The notes: generated by a model from the letters alone, not told the origin. A stretch of DNA of 64,000 nt from Mycolicibacterium peregrinum (GCF_001665625.1 NZ_LZSY01000019.1:17167-81166); one strand, 5' to 3'; shown: positions 36,480 to 46,152, numbered from the stretch's first letter. Made by a program: numbers and translations.

Positions 36480-38636
36480 ATGCTGACCCCGGCCGAGATC
36501 TGGCGTGGGACGGCAGAGCGTCTCCGCGACTGGATACGTGACCGGGACCCCGATTACGACGCGCTGCGCCGTGCCCTGCGGGCCGCCATCGTCCTACCCA
36601 TCGCGGCGGCACTCGGCTTCGCCGTCGGGGGCGACTCCCAGACTCCGCTGTTCGCGATCTTCGGAGCGGTCTCCCTTCTCATCACGGCGGACTTCCCCGG
36701 CAACCGGCCGGCCCGCGCCCTGGCCTACGGCGGCCTGGCCCTCAACGGGTTCGTACTGATCGTGCTGGGCACGGTCCTGGCCCCGTACCCGTGGCCGAGC
36801 GTCGCCGCGATGTTCGTCGTCGGACTGGTGGTGACGTTCTCCGGAGTGCTCAGCGAGATCGTCGCCGCCGGACAACGCGCCACGCTGCTGCTGTTCGTCC
36901 TTCCCCTGTGCACGCCCGTCGGCCCGATTCCCGACCGACTGCTGGGCTGGCTGATCGCCCTGGTGGTGTGCGTGCCTGCCGCGCTGTACCTCTTTGCGCC
37001 CCGCCACCACGATGAGCTGCGCCGCGACGCCGCGCGGGTATGCCGGCTATTGGCCGACCGACTGGAGGGCCAGGCCTCGGACCGTGACGTCACCCGCGCG
37101 ATGAACGCGCTGTACGCCTGCTTCCTCGGCGCCGACTACCGGCCCGTCGCCCTCAGCGCGGGCAGCCGCGCACTGGTGCGTGTGGTCGACGATCTGGGTT
37201 GGATCTGCGACCAGGTCACCGACCGGACGGGCGAACTCCTGGGAGCCACGCGCGAGCCCACGGTGCGGGTACTGCGAGATAGTGCCGCCCTGCTGAAGAT
37301 TCACGATCGCGCCGAGCGTGCCGCCCGCGAAGCCGATCTGCGCGCGGCTCTCGCCGAGCAGCGCACCGTGGCCCAGAGCAGTTACCGCGAGGACATCACC
37401 CAGATCTTGAGCATGGCCGACGACGCGTCCGCCGCAAAAGTGGGCGGTGTCCTGCTGAACCGGCGCACCATCTCGGCCACCATCGCTGTCACCGGACGCG
37501 TCATCGGCAATGCGGCGCTGGCCGACGCACGCCCGGTGTGGGCCCGGGTGCTGGGCCGGCGGCTACCCGAAACCGGCGCCGCGGATTGGGTGATGCCCGA
37601 GACCGTCGCAGTCGCAGCCATCACCCGCGGCTTGGTCGCCTCGCGCGCGGTGGTGCTGCGCAACAGCCTGCGCACCGGGTTGGGGTTGGCCCTCGCGGTG
37701 GCCGTCACCCACCTGTTTCCTGTGCAGCACGGGTTCTGGGTGGTGCTGGGTGTGATGTCGGTGCTGCGCAGTAGCGCGCTGGACACCGGGACGCGTGTGC
37801 TGCGCGCCGTGGCCGGCACGACGATCGGCTTCATCCTCGGTGCGGTGCTCATCGAGTTCGTCGGGGTGGACCCGATGGTGATGTGGGTCTTGTTGCCTCT
37901 GGTGGCATTCGGGTCGGCCTTTGTGCCCAAGGTCGGATCGTTCATCGCCGGGCAGGCGGCGTTCACGATGATGGTGCTGATCAACTTCAACCTGATCGCA
38001 CCGACAGGTTGGCGAGTCGGGTTGGTCCGGGTGGAAGACGTCGTGGTGGGCGCGTTCGTGGGGATCGTGGCGTCGGTGCTGTTGTGGCCGCGGGGTGCGA
38101 CGGCCTCGGTATCCAAGGCGATCGATCAGGCCCGGGCGGTGGGCGCACAGTTCCTCGATGCCGCCGTGCTGCGGGTGACACGGGGCGCCTCCGAAGCCGC
38201 CACCGATCGCGTGATCGCACTCGGGCATGACACCCTCACCGCCACGCGGACACTGGATGACGCTGTCCGCCAGTACCTTTCGGAGACCGGCGGACCCACC
38301 GACCAACGCGCCCCGGCGGTGCGGGCGGCCAACCGGGTCATCCGGGTACGGGCGGTAGCAGAGCTGATCGCCGATGTCGTACCCCCACCGCTGGGCGTCT
38401 ATCCGCAGACCCGCTCGGTGATCGAGGAGCATGCCGCGGCGATCTGCGCCCGGCTCACCGGCGCGGACACCACGTCGGAACTGGTACCGATCGGCGAGAA
38501 TTTCGTGGTGTCGTTGCGCGCCGAGGCCACCGGAACCGACCTTGCGGTCTCGGCGGCCCTGCCGCTGGTGACGGCTGCAGCGCATCTCGGCGAGCTGGAG
38601 TTGCTGTACCCGCAGCCCGCCGAGTCGGTGGGTTAG
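36480..38636 (+). CDS. FUSC-family (aromatic-acid exporter-like) membrane protein
   Basis: A 718-aa protein with two clusters of about five to six membrane helices (residues ~35-160 and ~390-530), each followed by a soluble helical part; this duplication is the FUSC/YccS/AaeB plan. Family members export aromatic carboxylates or related toxic metabolites. ATG 36480 is the first start after the TetR stop. It ends 4 bp before the convergent pirin gene. Confidence 0.87.
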   Translation: MLTPAEIWRGTAERLRDWIRDRDPDYDALRRALRAAIVLPIAAALGFAVGGDSQTPLFAIFGAVSLLITADFPGNRPARALAYGGLALNGFVLIVLGTVLAPYPWPSVAAMFVVGLVVTFSGVLSEIVAAGQRATLLLFVLPLCTPVGPIPDRLLGWLIALVVCVPAALYLFAPRHHDELRRDAARVCRLLADRLEGQASDRDVTRAMNALYACFLGADYRPVALSAGSRALVRVVDDLGWICDQVTDRTGELLGATREPTVRVLRDSAALLKIHDRAERAAREADLRAALAEQRTVAQSSYREDITQILSMADDASAAKVGGVLLNRRTISATIAVTGRVIGNAALADARPVWARVLGRRLPETGAADWVMPETVAVAAITRGLVASRAVVLRNSLRTGLGLALAVAVTHLFPVQHGFWVVLGVMSVLRSSALDTGTRVLRAVAGTTIGFILGAVLIEFVGVDPMVMWVLLPLVAFGSAFVPKVGSFIAGQAAFTMMVLINFNLIAPTGWRVGLVRVEDVVVGAFVGIVASVLLWPRGATASVSKAIDQARAVGAQFLDAAVLRVTRGASEAATDRVIALGHDTLTATRTLDDAVRQYLSETGGPTDQRAPAVRAANRVIRVRAVAELIADVVPPPLGVYPQTRSVIEEHAAAICARLTGADTTSELVPIGENFVVSLRAEATGTDLAVSAALPLVTAAAHLGELELLYPQPAESVG

Positions 38637-38640
38637 TCGG

Positions 38641-39615
38641 TCAGTTCAGCGGCCGGTGCGGCATCAGCGCATTCGGCGGGATCTGGCCGAACTTGCCTGC
38701 CTGGTAATCCTCCAGCGCCTGGATGAGCTCCGACTTGGAGTTCATCACGAACGGGCCGTAGTGGAAGACCGGTTCCCGAATCGGCCGGCCGCCCAGCAGC
38801 AGAACTTCCATGGCGGGCCGGTGTGAATCCTGAGTTCCCTCGGCCGATACCGTGATCCGGTCGCCGGGGCCGAGCACGGCCAGTTGGCCCTGGTGGATCG
38901 GGTGACCGACGGGGCCGACGCTGCCGCGCCCACTCAGTACGTACACCAACGAGTTGAAGTCGCGGTTCCACGGCAGGTTGAGCTGCGCACCCGGTTCAAT
39001 CGTGGCGTGCGCCAAGGTGATCGGAGTGTGCGTGTTACCCGGCCCCTGAGCACCGTCGATCTCGCCGGCGATGATCCGGACCAACGCCCCGCCGTCCTGG
39101 GACGACAGCAACTTCGCGTCGGGACCTTCGATGGCCTGGTAACGCGGCGTCGCGAACTTGTCCTTCTTCGGCAGGTTCACCCACAGCTGGATGCCGTGGA
39201 ACGTGCCGCCGCTCTCGACCAGTTCGGCCGGCGGAGTTTCGATGTGCAGGATGCCGGACCCTGCGGTCATCCACTGGGTGGCGCCGTCGGTGATCAGACC
39301 GCCGCCGCCATGTGAATCCTGGTGCGCGAACCGGCCGTCGATCATGTAGGTGACGGTTTCGAAGCCGCGGTGCGGGTGCCAGTCGGTGCCCCGCGGTTCA
39401 CCGGGCTGGTATTCCACCTCACCCATCTGGTCCATGTGGACGAACGGGTCGAGGTCGGCGGCGCTGACTCCGCCGAACGCGCGGACGACGGGGAATCCCT
39501 CGCCCTCGTATCCGCGCGGGCCGGTGGTGATCGAGCGAACCGGGCGTTCGGTCTCCGACGCCTGAGCTGCCGCGATACGGGGCAGGGTCAAGGTGTCTGC
39601 GGTGATGGCTGGCAT
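38641..39615 (-). CDS. Pirin-family bicupin
   Basis: A 324-aa pirin. The N-terminal cupin carries WHPHRGFETVTYMIDG and HQDSHGGGG (metal-binding His cluster) and GSGILHIETP; the C-terminal cupin shows VYVLSGRGSVG. Pirins bind Fe/Ni and some act as quercetin dioxygenases or regulators; no specific reaction can be assigned. A second pirin, of a different subgroup, lies at 51787-52755. Confidence 0.9.
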   Translation of the reverse strand: MPAITADTLTLPRIAAAQASETERPVRSITTGPRGYEGEGFPVVRAFGGVSAADLDPFVHMDQMGEVEYQPGEPRGTDWHPHRGFETVTYMIDGRFAHQDSHGGGGLITDGATQWMTAGSGILHIETPPAELVESGGTFHGIQLWVNLPKKDKFATPRYQAIEGPDAKLLSSQDGGALVRIIAGEIDGAQGPGNTHTPITLAHATIEPGAQLNLPWNRDFNSLVYVLSGRGSVGPVGHPIHQGQLAVLGPGDRITVSAEGTQDSHRPAMEVLLLGGRPIREPVFHYGPFVMNSKSELIQALEDYQAGKFGQIPPNALMPHRPLN

Positions 39616-39691
39616 CTCCTACCTCCTGTTTGTAGTCTTATGCCAGCTATAACCGGACCGCGGTCCGATTATTCCCCCGGGGCCCTTTCCT

Positions 39692-39757
39692 CCCGCGAGC
39701 AGACGCTCCGGTACCCCTCCGGCAGCATTTTCGGGTACCTAGTTGTCTGCTCGCGGG
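39692..39757. repeat. Nested inverted-repeat element at the end of ptsI
   Basis: CCCGCGAGCAGAC at 39692-39704 pairs perfectly with 39745-39757; inside, GGTACCC (39710-39716) pairs with 39733-39739. The last base abuts the ptsI stop. It could terminate ptsI and, from the other side, bound the pirin gene's upstream region. Its nested form parallels the element at 5151-5220. Confidence 0.65.
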
Positions 39758-41437
39758 TCAAAGGTGAGCCGCGGCGGCTTCGCGGGCCTCGGCAGCTGTC
39801 GCGGTGTCGAGCACCGCCTCCGCGGCGGCGCGGCACTGCTGCAACGTCACCTGCGCGAGCTTCGCGCCCACCGCTGCGATCGCGGCCGGCGCCATCGACA
39901 ACGACGTCACACCCAGGCCCACCAACACGGCGGCCAGGAGCGGGTCGGCCGCGGCCTCGCCGCATACTCCGACCGGCTTGCCCGCCGCCGCTCCGGCGCG
40001 GGCCGCCATCGCCACCAGAGCCAGTACCGCGGGCTGCCACGGATCGGTGAGGGCGGCCAGATCGGCCGACATCCGGTCGGCGGCCATCGTGTACTGGGCG
40101 AGGTCGTTGGTGCCGATCGACAGGAACTCGACGTGCTCGAGGATCTTGTCGGCCAACAGTGCCGCAGCGGGCACCTCGATCATCACGCCCGGCGTCAGCC
40201 CGTACGAACGTGCCTTGGTGGCAAAGCTTTTCGCCTCGGCCGCGGTGGCGATCATGGGCGCCATGACCCACGGCGGGTTGCCGGTCTGCTCGGCAGCCGC
40301 GCCGACCGATTCGAGCTGACGGTCCAGCAGGCCGGGATTGCCCTCGGCGATGCGGATGCCGCGCACGCCGAGCGCCGGGTTCGCCTCCTCGGGATGACCT
40401 GCGAACTTCAACGGCTTGTCCGAACCCGCGTCGAGGGTCCGGACCACCACCTTGTGCCCGGCGAACGCCTCGAGCACCTCACCGTAGATGTTCGCCTGTT
40501 CGTCGACGGTGGGCTCGGTGTCGCGGTTGAGGAAGCACAGTTCGGTGCGGAACAGCCCGACACCTTCGGCAGGGGTTTCGCGGGCTGCGCGGGCGGCGGC
40601 ACCGTCCTGGACATTCGCCAAGATGGCGACGGTGTGGCCGTCCGCCGTCGCACCGGGCCCCGCCCACTGTCGGGCTGCCAGGGCGTCCCGTTGCGCAGCG
40701 GCCACAGCCGCGGCAGCCTCCGAGGCGTCGGGGTCTGCCGTGAGGGTGCCCGCGGTGCCATCGAGAAGAACCATCGCGCCGGCGGCGACGGCGTCGAGGC
40801 CACCGATGGCCACGACGCAGGGAATTCCGAGCTGGCGGGCGATGATCGCGGTGTGGCTGGTCGGCCCACCGAGCGTGGTGGCCAAGCCGACCACCAGCTG
40901 CGGGTCCAGACCGGCGGTGTCGGCAGGAGCCAGATCTTCGGCACAAAGGACCGACGGGATATCCGGCAGCGGCACACCAGGTTCCGGCAAACCAGACAGC
41001 TCGGCGATGACCCGGTCGCGAATATCCCGCAAGTCGGTGACGCGTTCGGCCATCAGCCCGCCGAGCTGCGTGAACAACTCCACGAACTGGTCCACCGCCT
41101 CGGTCACGGCGCGGACCGCTGGAGCGCCTGCGGCGATCCTCTTGTCAGCAGCCCCGAGCCAGGCCCGGTCCTGGGCCAGGGTCGCGGTGGCGGCGAGCAC
41201 TTCCGAGGCGGCACCCGTGGCATGCGCGGCCCGGTCCCGCAGCCGGGTGGCGACCTCCGTCGCCGCAGCTGCAAAACGCCCCGCTTCGGCCGGCCGGTCC
41301 GCCTCGGCGATGTCGCCGGCCGGCACCTCGACCTCCGGGAGTCTGCTGACCCGGATCACGGGTGCGTACTGCACTCCCGGGACCACCGGAACCCCGCGCA
41401 AGACGATGGGTGACGCAACCGATGCTGTAGTGCCCAT
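39758..41437 (-). CDS. ptsI: PTS enzyme I (phosphoenolpyruvate-protein phosphotransferase)
   Basis: A 559-aa enzyme I, which takes phosphate from PEP and passes it to HPr. The N-terminal part holds the active site GGPTSHTAIIAR (His195); the C-terminal TIM barrel has LFRTELCFLNR, GIRIAEGNPG, MIEVPAAALLAD and the VGVCGEAAADP Cys loop. ATG 41437 is preferred to the upstream GTG/ATG frames because a sigma-A-like promoter (-35 TTGACT, -10 TAATGT) places the transcript start at or next to this codon, so the mRNA is probably leaderless. Divergent from fruR. Confidence 0.95.
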   Translation of the reverse strand: MGTTASVASPIVLRGVPVVPGVQYAPVIRVSRLPEVEVPAGDIAEADRPAEAGRFAAAATEVATRLRDRAAHATGAASEVLAATATLAQDRAWLGAADKRIAAGAPAVRAVTEAVDQFVELFTQLGGLMAERVTDLRDIRDRVIAELSGLPEPGVPLPDIPSVLCAEDLAPADTAGLDPQLVVGLATTLGGPTSHTAIIARQLGIPCVVAIGGLDAVAAGAMVLLDGTAGTLTADPDASEAAAAVAAAQRDALAARQWAGPGATADGHTVAILANVQDGAAARAARETPAEGVGLFRTELCFLNRDTEPTVDEQANIYGEVLEAFAGHKVVVRTLDAGSDKPLKFAGHPEEANPALGVRGIRIAEGNPGLLDRQLESVGAAAEQTGNPPWVMAPMIATAAEAKSFATKARSYGLTPGVMIEVPAAALLADKILEHVEFLSIGTNDLAQYTMAADRMSADLAALTDPWQPAVLALVAMAARAGAAAGKPVGVCGEAAADPLLAAVLVGLGVTSLSMAPAAIAAVGAKLAQVTLQQCRAAAEAVLDTATAAEAREAAAAHL

Positions 41438-41444
41438 GTGAGCC

Positions 41445-41490
41445 ACATTACAAGAAAACGTTGACAAGTCAACACAGTCAAGCGTAAAAC
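41445..41490. promoter_or_regulatory. Divergent ptsI/fruR promoters sharing one palindromic operator
   Basis: GTTGACAAGTCAAC (41460-41473) is a palindrome with 6-bp arms. It contains the minus-strand -35 TTGACT (41472-41467; -10 TAATGT at 41450-41445, 16-bp spacer) and the plus-strand -35 TTGACA (41461-41466; possible -10 TAAAAC at 41485-41490). A dimeric FruR bound here would block both promoters together. Elements are seen in sequence; repression is inferred. Confidence 0.6.
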
Positions 41491-41539
41491 AACATATATC
41501 AACATCTTGTTAGGCTCGAACCCACACAAACGGAGGCTC

Positions 41540-42307
41540 ATGTACGCCGAGGAGCGCCAGCAGGCCATCGCCGCGCTGGTCATGAGCAGGGGCCGCGCCT
41601 CGGTCGCCGAACTCGCGCAGACATACGACGTCACCACCGAAACCGTCCGCCGAGATCTGGCAGTGCTCGACAAGGCCGGCGTCGTCCGCCGCGTGCACGG
41701 CGGAGCCGTCCCCGCCCGGACCCTCCACCTCGTGGAAGCCGGCGTCGGCGAACGCGACACCACCCGCGCCGCGCAGAAGGATGCCATCGCCGCGGCTGCA
41801 GTCGACTTCTTCCCCCTCACCGGTGCCAGCGTCCTGCTGGACGCCGGCACCACCACCGCCCGCGTCGCCTCGCAGGTACCGACGGACCGGGAGCTCACCG
41901 CGGTGACCAACTCGGTGCCGATCGCCGGCCTCCTCGCCACCATGCCGACCGTCACCCTGCAATTACTGGGCGGGCGGGTCCGCGGCCTCACCCAGGCCGC
42001 CGTCGGCGAGCAGGTGCTGCGGGTACTCGAAACCCTGCGGGTGGACATCGCGTTCATCGGCACCAACGCCATCAACGTGCGGCACGGTCTCTCGACCCCC
42101 GACACCGACGAGGCAGCCGTCAAGCGCGCCATGGTGCAGGCCGCGAATTACGTTGTGGTGGTCGCAGACTCATCAAAGGTAGGCCAAGAGGACTTCGTCA
42201 GCTTCGCCCCCATCGACAGCGTCGACACCCTGATCACCGACAGCGAGATCTCCGATGCCGACCGCGCACAGCTCACCGAACACGGCGTCGAGGTGGTGAT
42301 CGCATGA
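41540..42307 (+). CDS. fruR: DeoR-family regulator of the fructose PTS
   Basis: A 255-aa DeoR protein: N-terminal HTH (SVAELAQTYDVTTETVRRDL) with the RRVHGGAV hinge and a sugar-phosphate sensor domain (DAGTTTARVA, NSVPIAGLLA, VADSSKVGQ). GGAGG at 41532-41536 precedes ATG 41540. Its stop overlaps the fruK start (ATGA). By context it senses a fructose phosphate and represses this locus through the operator at 41460-41473. Confidence 0.9.
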   Translation: MYAEERQQAIAALVMSRGRASVAELAQTYDVTTETVRRDLAVLDKAGVVRRVHGGAVPARTLHLVEAGVGERDTTRAAQKDAIAAAAVDFFPLTGASVLLDAGTTTARVASQVPTDRELTAVTNSVPIAGLLATMPTVTLQLLGGRVRGLTQAAVGEQVLRVLETLRVDIAFIGTNAINVRHGLSTPDTDEAAVKRAMVQAANYVVVVADSSKVGQEDFVSFAPIDSVDTLITDSEISDADRAQLTEHGVEVVIA

Positions 42308-43272
42308 TCATCACGGTCACCCCCAACCCCAGCCTGGACCGCACCGTCACATTGAGGGCGCCGTTGACGCGCGGAGCCGTACAGCGCGTCGACACCGTCA
42401 CCGTCGAACCCGGCGGCAAGGGCATCAACGTGGCCCGAGCTCTGACCCTGGCCGACGTTGCCGCCGAAGCGGTGCTGCCCGCTGCCGACGCTGATCCCCT
42501 GCTCGCGGCGTTACGGGCGCACGGTGTGCCGTTCACCGCCGTTCCGATCGCGGAGCCCGTCCGCACCAACGTCGCCATCACCGAATCCGATGGCACCACA
42601 ACCAAACTCAACGAGCGCGGCGCCAGCGTGGACGCTGACACGCTGTCGGCGCTCACCAGCTGCCTGCTGACCAAGGCGCAAGAAGCATCGTGGTTGGTGT
42701 TGTCCGGGTCGTTGCCGCCCGGGATTCCGGACGACTGGTATGCCCAGGTGGTGCAGCTGCTGGCGCCGCTCGACTGCCGGGTCGCCGTCGATACCTCCGA
42801 AGCGCCGCTGGCCGCGCTGGCCGCCGCGTTCGAGGTGGCCGCACCCGATCTGATCAAGCCCAACGCCGAGGAACTGGCCGACCTGGCCGGGGTATCGGCC
42901 GACGCCCTGGAAAATGCTGCGGCCCAAGGTGACGTGTCATCGGTGGTGGCGGCCGCCGGTCGGCTCGTGGACCGGGGCGTCGGCGCGGTGCTCGCCACGT
43001 TGGGGGGAGCCGGCGCGGTCCTCGTGGACAGTTCGGGCTCCTGGCTGGCCACGCCGCCGCCGATCGTTCCGCGCAGCACCGTCGGCGCGGGCGACGCCTC
43101 CCTGGCCGGCTACCTGCGCGCCGCCGACGCCGGTGCCGAAGCCTCGCAACGACTGCAGATGGCCGTCGCCTACGGCAGCGCCGCCGCGGCACTGCCCGGA
43201 TCCGCCCTGCCCACACCTGCCCAGCTCGACCTCGACGCAGTCCGCACCCACCCCATGAAGGTGTCGCCATGA
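42304..43272 (+). CDS. fruK: 1-phosphofructokinase
   Basis: A 322-aa PfkB-family kinase converting fructose 1-phosphate to the 1,6-bisphosphate. Motifs are TVTPNPSLDRTV, EPGGKGINVARAL, LSGSLPPGIPDDWY and STVGAGDASLAGY, with the catalytic Asp in GAGDA. It overlaps fruR and fruA by 4 nt on each side, so the operon is translationally coupled. Confidence 0.95.
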   Translation: MIITVTPNPSLDRTVTLRAPLTRGAVQRVDTVTVEPGGKGINVARALTLADVAAEAVLPAADADPLLAALRAHGVPFTAVPIAEPVRTNVAITESDGTTTKLNERGASVDADTLSALTSCLLTKAQEASWLVLSGSLPPGIPDDWYAQVVQLLAPLDCRVAVDTSEAPLAALAAAFEVAAPDLIKPNAEELADLAGVSADALENAAAQGDVSSVVAAAGRLVDRGVGAVLATLGGAGAVLVDSSGSWLATPPPIVPRSTVGAGDASLAGYLRAADAGAEASQRLQMAVAYGSAAAALPGSALPTPAQLDLDAVRTHPMKVSP

Positions 43273-45290
43273 CCCAACCGATCATCACCCCCGAGCTGGT
43301 CCTGCTCGACGCCGACGCGGGCCGCGACAAGCAAGCCGTCATCACGCGACTGGTCGGAGCACTCGCCGAGGCAGGTCGCACCGACGACACCGACGGCCTG
43401 GTGGGCGCCGCAATGGCGCGAGAAGCCCAGTCCGCCACCGGACTGCCCGGTGGCATCGCGATCCCGCACTGCCGCTCCCCCTACGTCGAGACGCCCACGA
43501 TCGGCTTCGCCCGGCTCTCCCCCAAGGTCGACTTCGGGGCTCCCGACGGACCGGCGGATCTGGTGTTCCTGATCGCCGCACCGGAATCCGGTGGGGCCGA
43601 ACACATGAAGCTGCTCTCCAGCCTGGCCCGCGCGCTGGTCCGCAAGGACTTCGTGGCGTCACTACGGGGTGCCGCGAGCGTCGACGAGGTGGTGGCACTC
43701 GTCGACGGCGTGGTCAACCCGGCGCCTGTTCCTGCCCCCGCTCCTGAGCCTGTTGCTGAGCCCGTCAAGGCGGTGTCGATCGTCGCAATCACCGCCTGTC
43801 CCACCGGCATCGCTCACACGTACATGGCGGCCGACGCACTCAAACAGGCCGCCGATGATGCCGGGGTCGAATTGACCGTCGAAACCCAGGGCTCGTCCGG
43901 AAGCACGCCGTTGTCCGCGGCGACGATCGCTGCGGCCGATGCCGTCATCTTCGCCACCGACGTTGGGGTCAAGGACAAGCAGCGTTTCGCCGGCAAGCCC
44001 GTCGTCGCCTCCGGCGTCAAACGCGCCATCAACGAACCCGGGGTGATGATCTCCGAAGCCATCGGCGCCGCAGGTGATCCCAATGCCCCGCGAGTGGCCG
44101 GCTCAGTTGACGAGGCCGCTCCGGCCGCGTCGGGCGACGTGGGCTGGGGCACCCGCACCCGGCAGATCCTGCTCACCGGCGTGAGCTACATGATCCCGTT
44201 CGTCGCGGCGGGCGGTCTGCTCATCGCGCTGGGCTTCCTCTTCGCCGGCTACGACATCGGTAACACCCCGGACGGGCAACCGACCCCGCTGGCCTATGGA
44301 ATGAACTCGCTCGGTCATCACATCGCGGTCACCAACACCCTGGCCGACCTGCCACCCGGTGGTCTGACGCAGTACCTCGGCGCGGTGCTGTTCACGCTCG
44401 GCGGACTGGCCTTCATGTTCCTGGTACCCGCCCTCGCCGGATATATCTCGTTCGCGATCGCCGACCGACCCGGCATCGCACCGGGTTTCACCGCCGGAGC
44501 GGTGGCAGTGTTCGTCGGCGGCGGGTTCATCGGTGGCATCGTCGGCGGTCTGATCGCCGGGTTCGCCGCGCAGTGGATCAGCTCATTCAAGGTGCCGCAG
44601 TGGTTCCGGGGACTGATGCCGGTTGTGGTGATCCCGCTCGGTGCGTCACTGATCGTGGGCCTGTTGATGTTCCTGCTGCTCGGCCGACCGCTGGCCGCGC
44701 TGACCACCGGCCTGACCAACTGGCTCAGCGGCATGACCGGGACTTCGGTCGTCATCCTCGGTGTCATTCTCGGTTTGATGATGTGCTTCGACCTCGGCGG
44801 CCCGGTCAACAAGGCGGCCTATGCATTTGCGACCGCGGGCCTCAACGTCGCCGACCCCGCCACGCTGCGCATCATGGCCGCGGTGATGGCCGCCGGCATG
44901 GTGCCGCCGCTCGCCATGGCGCTCGCCTCGACGCTACGGCCGCGGCTGTTCACCGAACCCGAGCGTGAAAACGGCCGCGCTGCATGGCTGTTGGGCGCGT
45001 CCTTCATCTCCGAAGGTGCCATCCCGTTCGCTGCCGCCGATCCCCTGCGGGTCATCCCGTCGATGATGCTCGGCGGCGCCGTCACCGGCGGGCTGATCAT
45101 GGCGTTCGACGTCACGCTCAAGGCGCCGCACGGCGGCATCTTCGTATTCTTCGCAATCGGCAACCTGCTGTGGTTCCTGATCGCCCTGGCTGCCGGCACC
45201 GTCGTCAGCGCCCTGGCGGTCGTTGCGGCCAAGCAGTTCGCAAAACCGTCTGTCACCACGCCGGAAGCTCCGGCGCTGGCCACCACCTGA
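43269..45290 (+). CDS. fruA: Fructose-specific PTS EIIABC
   Basis: A 673-aa fused transporter. EIIA (about 1-150) has GIAIPHCRSP with phospho-His67; an Ala/Pro linker leads to EIIB (about 168-265) with ACPTGIAHTYMAADAL and phospho-Cys177; EIIC follows with nine or ten membrane helices and GGPVNKAAYAFA and FISEGAIPFAAADP motifs. It imports fructose and releases fructose 1-phosphate for FruK. Confidence 0.95.
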   Translation: MTQPIITPELVLLDADAGRDKQAVITRLVGALAEAGRTDDTDGLVGAAMAREAQSATGLPGGIAIPHCRSPYVETPTIGFARLSPKVDFGAPDGPADLVFLIAAPESGGAEHMKLLSSLARALVRKDFVASLRGAASVDEVVALVDGVVNPAPVPAPAPEPVAEPVKAVSIVAITACPTGIAHTYMAADALKQAADDAGVELTVETQGSSGSTPLSAATIAAADAVIFATDVGVKDKQRFAGKPVVASGVKRAINEPGVMISEAIGAAGDPNAPRVAGSVDEAAPAASGDVGWGTRTRQILLTGVSYMIPFVAAGGLLIALGFLFAGYDIGNTPDGQPTPLAYGMNSLGHHIAVTNTLADLPPGGLTQYLGAVLFTLGGLAFMFLVPALAGYISFAIADRPGIAPGFTAGAVAVFVGGGFIGGIVGGLIAGFAAQWISSFKVPQWFRGLMPVVVIPLGASLIVGLLMFLLLGRPLAALTTGLTNWLSGMTGTSVVILGVILGLMMCFDLGGPVNKAAYAFATAGLNVADPATLRIMAAVMAAGMVPPLAMALASTLRPRLFTEPERENGRAAWLLGASFISEGAIPFAAADPLRVIPSMMLGGAVTGGLIMAFDVTLKAPHGGIFVFFAIGNLLWFLIALAAGTVVSALAVVAAKQFAKPSVTTPEAPALATT

Positions 45291-45312
45291 GTCCCAACCC
45301 TAAGGAGAAACA

Positions 45313-45570
45313 ATGCCAAGCAAGACTGTCACCGTCGGTTCGGCCATCGGCCTGCACGCCCGCCCCGCCGCGATCATCGCCGAGGCGGTCGTCAATGCCG
45401 GAGTTCCCGTCACCCTGTCCATGGACGGCGGCGAGCCCGTCGACGCCGGTTCGGCCTTGATGATCATGACGCTGGGTGCCGGTAACGGGGCTCAGGTGAC
45501 GGTGGATTCCGACGACGCTGATGCGTTGGCCACTGTTGCCGGGCTCGTGGAGCAGGATCTGGACGCGTAG
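45313..45570 (+). CDS. ptsH: PTS phosphocarrier HPr
   Basis: An 85-aa HPr with IGLHARPAA (phospho-His15). AAGGAG precedes ATG 45313, 23 bp after fruA. With ptsI, fruR, fruK and fruA it makes the locus a complete fructose PTS. It ends 3 bp before the convergent EspD/EspH-like gene, the junction between the fru block and the ESX-associated genes. Confidence 0.95.
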   Translation: MPSKTVTVGSAIGLHARPAAIIAEAVVNAGVPVTLSMDGGEPVDAGSALMIMTLGAGNGAQVTVDSDDADALATVAGLVEQDLDA

Positions 45571-45573
45571 GGC

Positions 45574-46152
45574 CTACCGCTCGGAGTGGCGGGCGATGAG
45601 CGCCCGGTCAGCCTCGCCCGCCTGCTCCGGAGTCGCGAACGGCATGTTTGTCCCCACGAAGTCCCGGGCTTCGCGGAAGTCCATGCCTTGCTCGACGAGC
45701 ATATTGACCGTGCCGACGTGCACGACCGCTGTCGCGCGTTTGGCGGCCACCCCGGCTACGAACCGGATCTCGTCGGCCAACTGGGCCTCGGTCAGCATAG
45801 TCACCTTTGGATCCAGCTCCACCTGGGCGACGGAGCCGTTGAGGTAGGCCGTGACAGTGACGGTGCCCGGCGGGTTGATTACCTGGACCACCGGGATCTG
45901 CTCTTCGTCCTCGGGCTCACCTTCGCCGTCGATGGCGCCGAAGCCGTCGTCCGCCACTTCCTCGACTTCGTGGCCGGGGTAGTCGTAGACCCCGTCCAGG
46001 CCGCCACTTTCATCGCTCCCAGGGTCCACTTCGTACCCCGTGTAGTCCTGCAGAGCGTCAAGACCTGACGCATCGTTGGATACCGGGGCATCGAAGTCGA
46101 GGCCGTTGTCGTTGTCGGCGTCGTCCCAGTCGTCCGAACCGTGAGGCGTCAT
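45574..46152 (-). CDS. EspD/EspH-like ESX-1 accessory protein
   Basis: A 192-aa acidic protein. Residues ~1-88 are rich in Asp, Glu and Gly with two similar blocks (LDALQDYTGYEVDPGSDESG and LDGVYDYPGHEVEEV). The C-terminal half has VINPPGTVTVTAYLNG, VELDPKVTMLTEAQLADEI and a long helix, which matches the EspD/EspH family. EspD and EspH act with EspA/EspE proteins in ESX-1 substrate handling. Here it follows an EspE-like gene on the same strand, but no ESX core gene is near. Confidence 0.8.
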   Translation of the reverse strand: MTPHGSDDWDDADNDNGLDFDAPVSNDASGLDALQDYTGYEVDPGSDESGGLDGVYDYPGHEVEEVADDGFGAIDGEGEPEDEEQIPVVQVINPPGTVTVTAYLNGSVAQVELDPKVTMLTEAQLADEIRFVAGVAAKRATAVVHVGTVNMLVEQGMDFREARDFVGTNMPFATPEQAGEADRALIARHSER

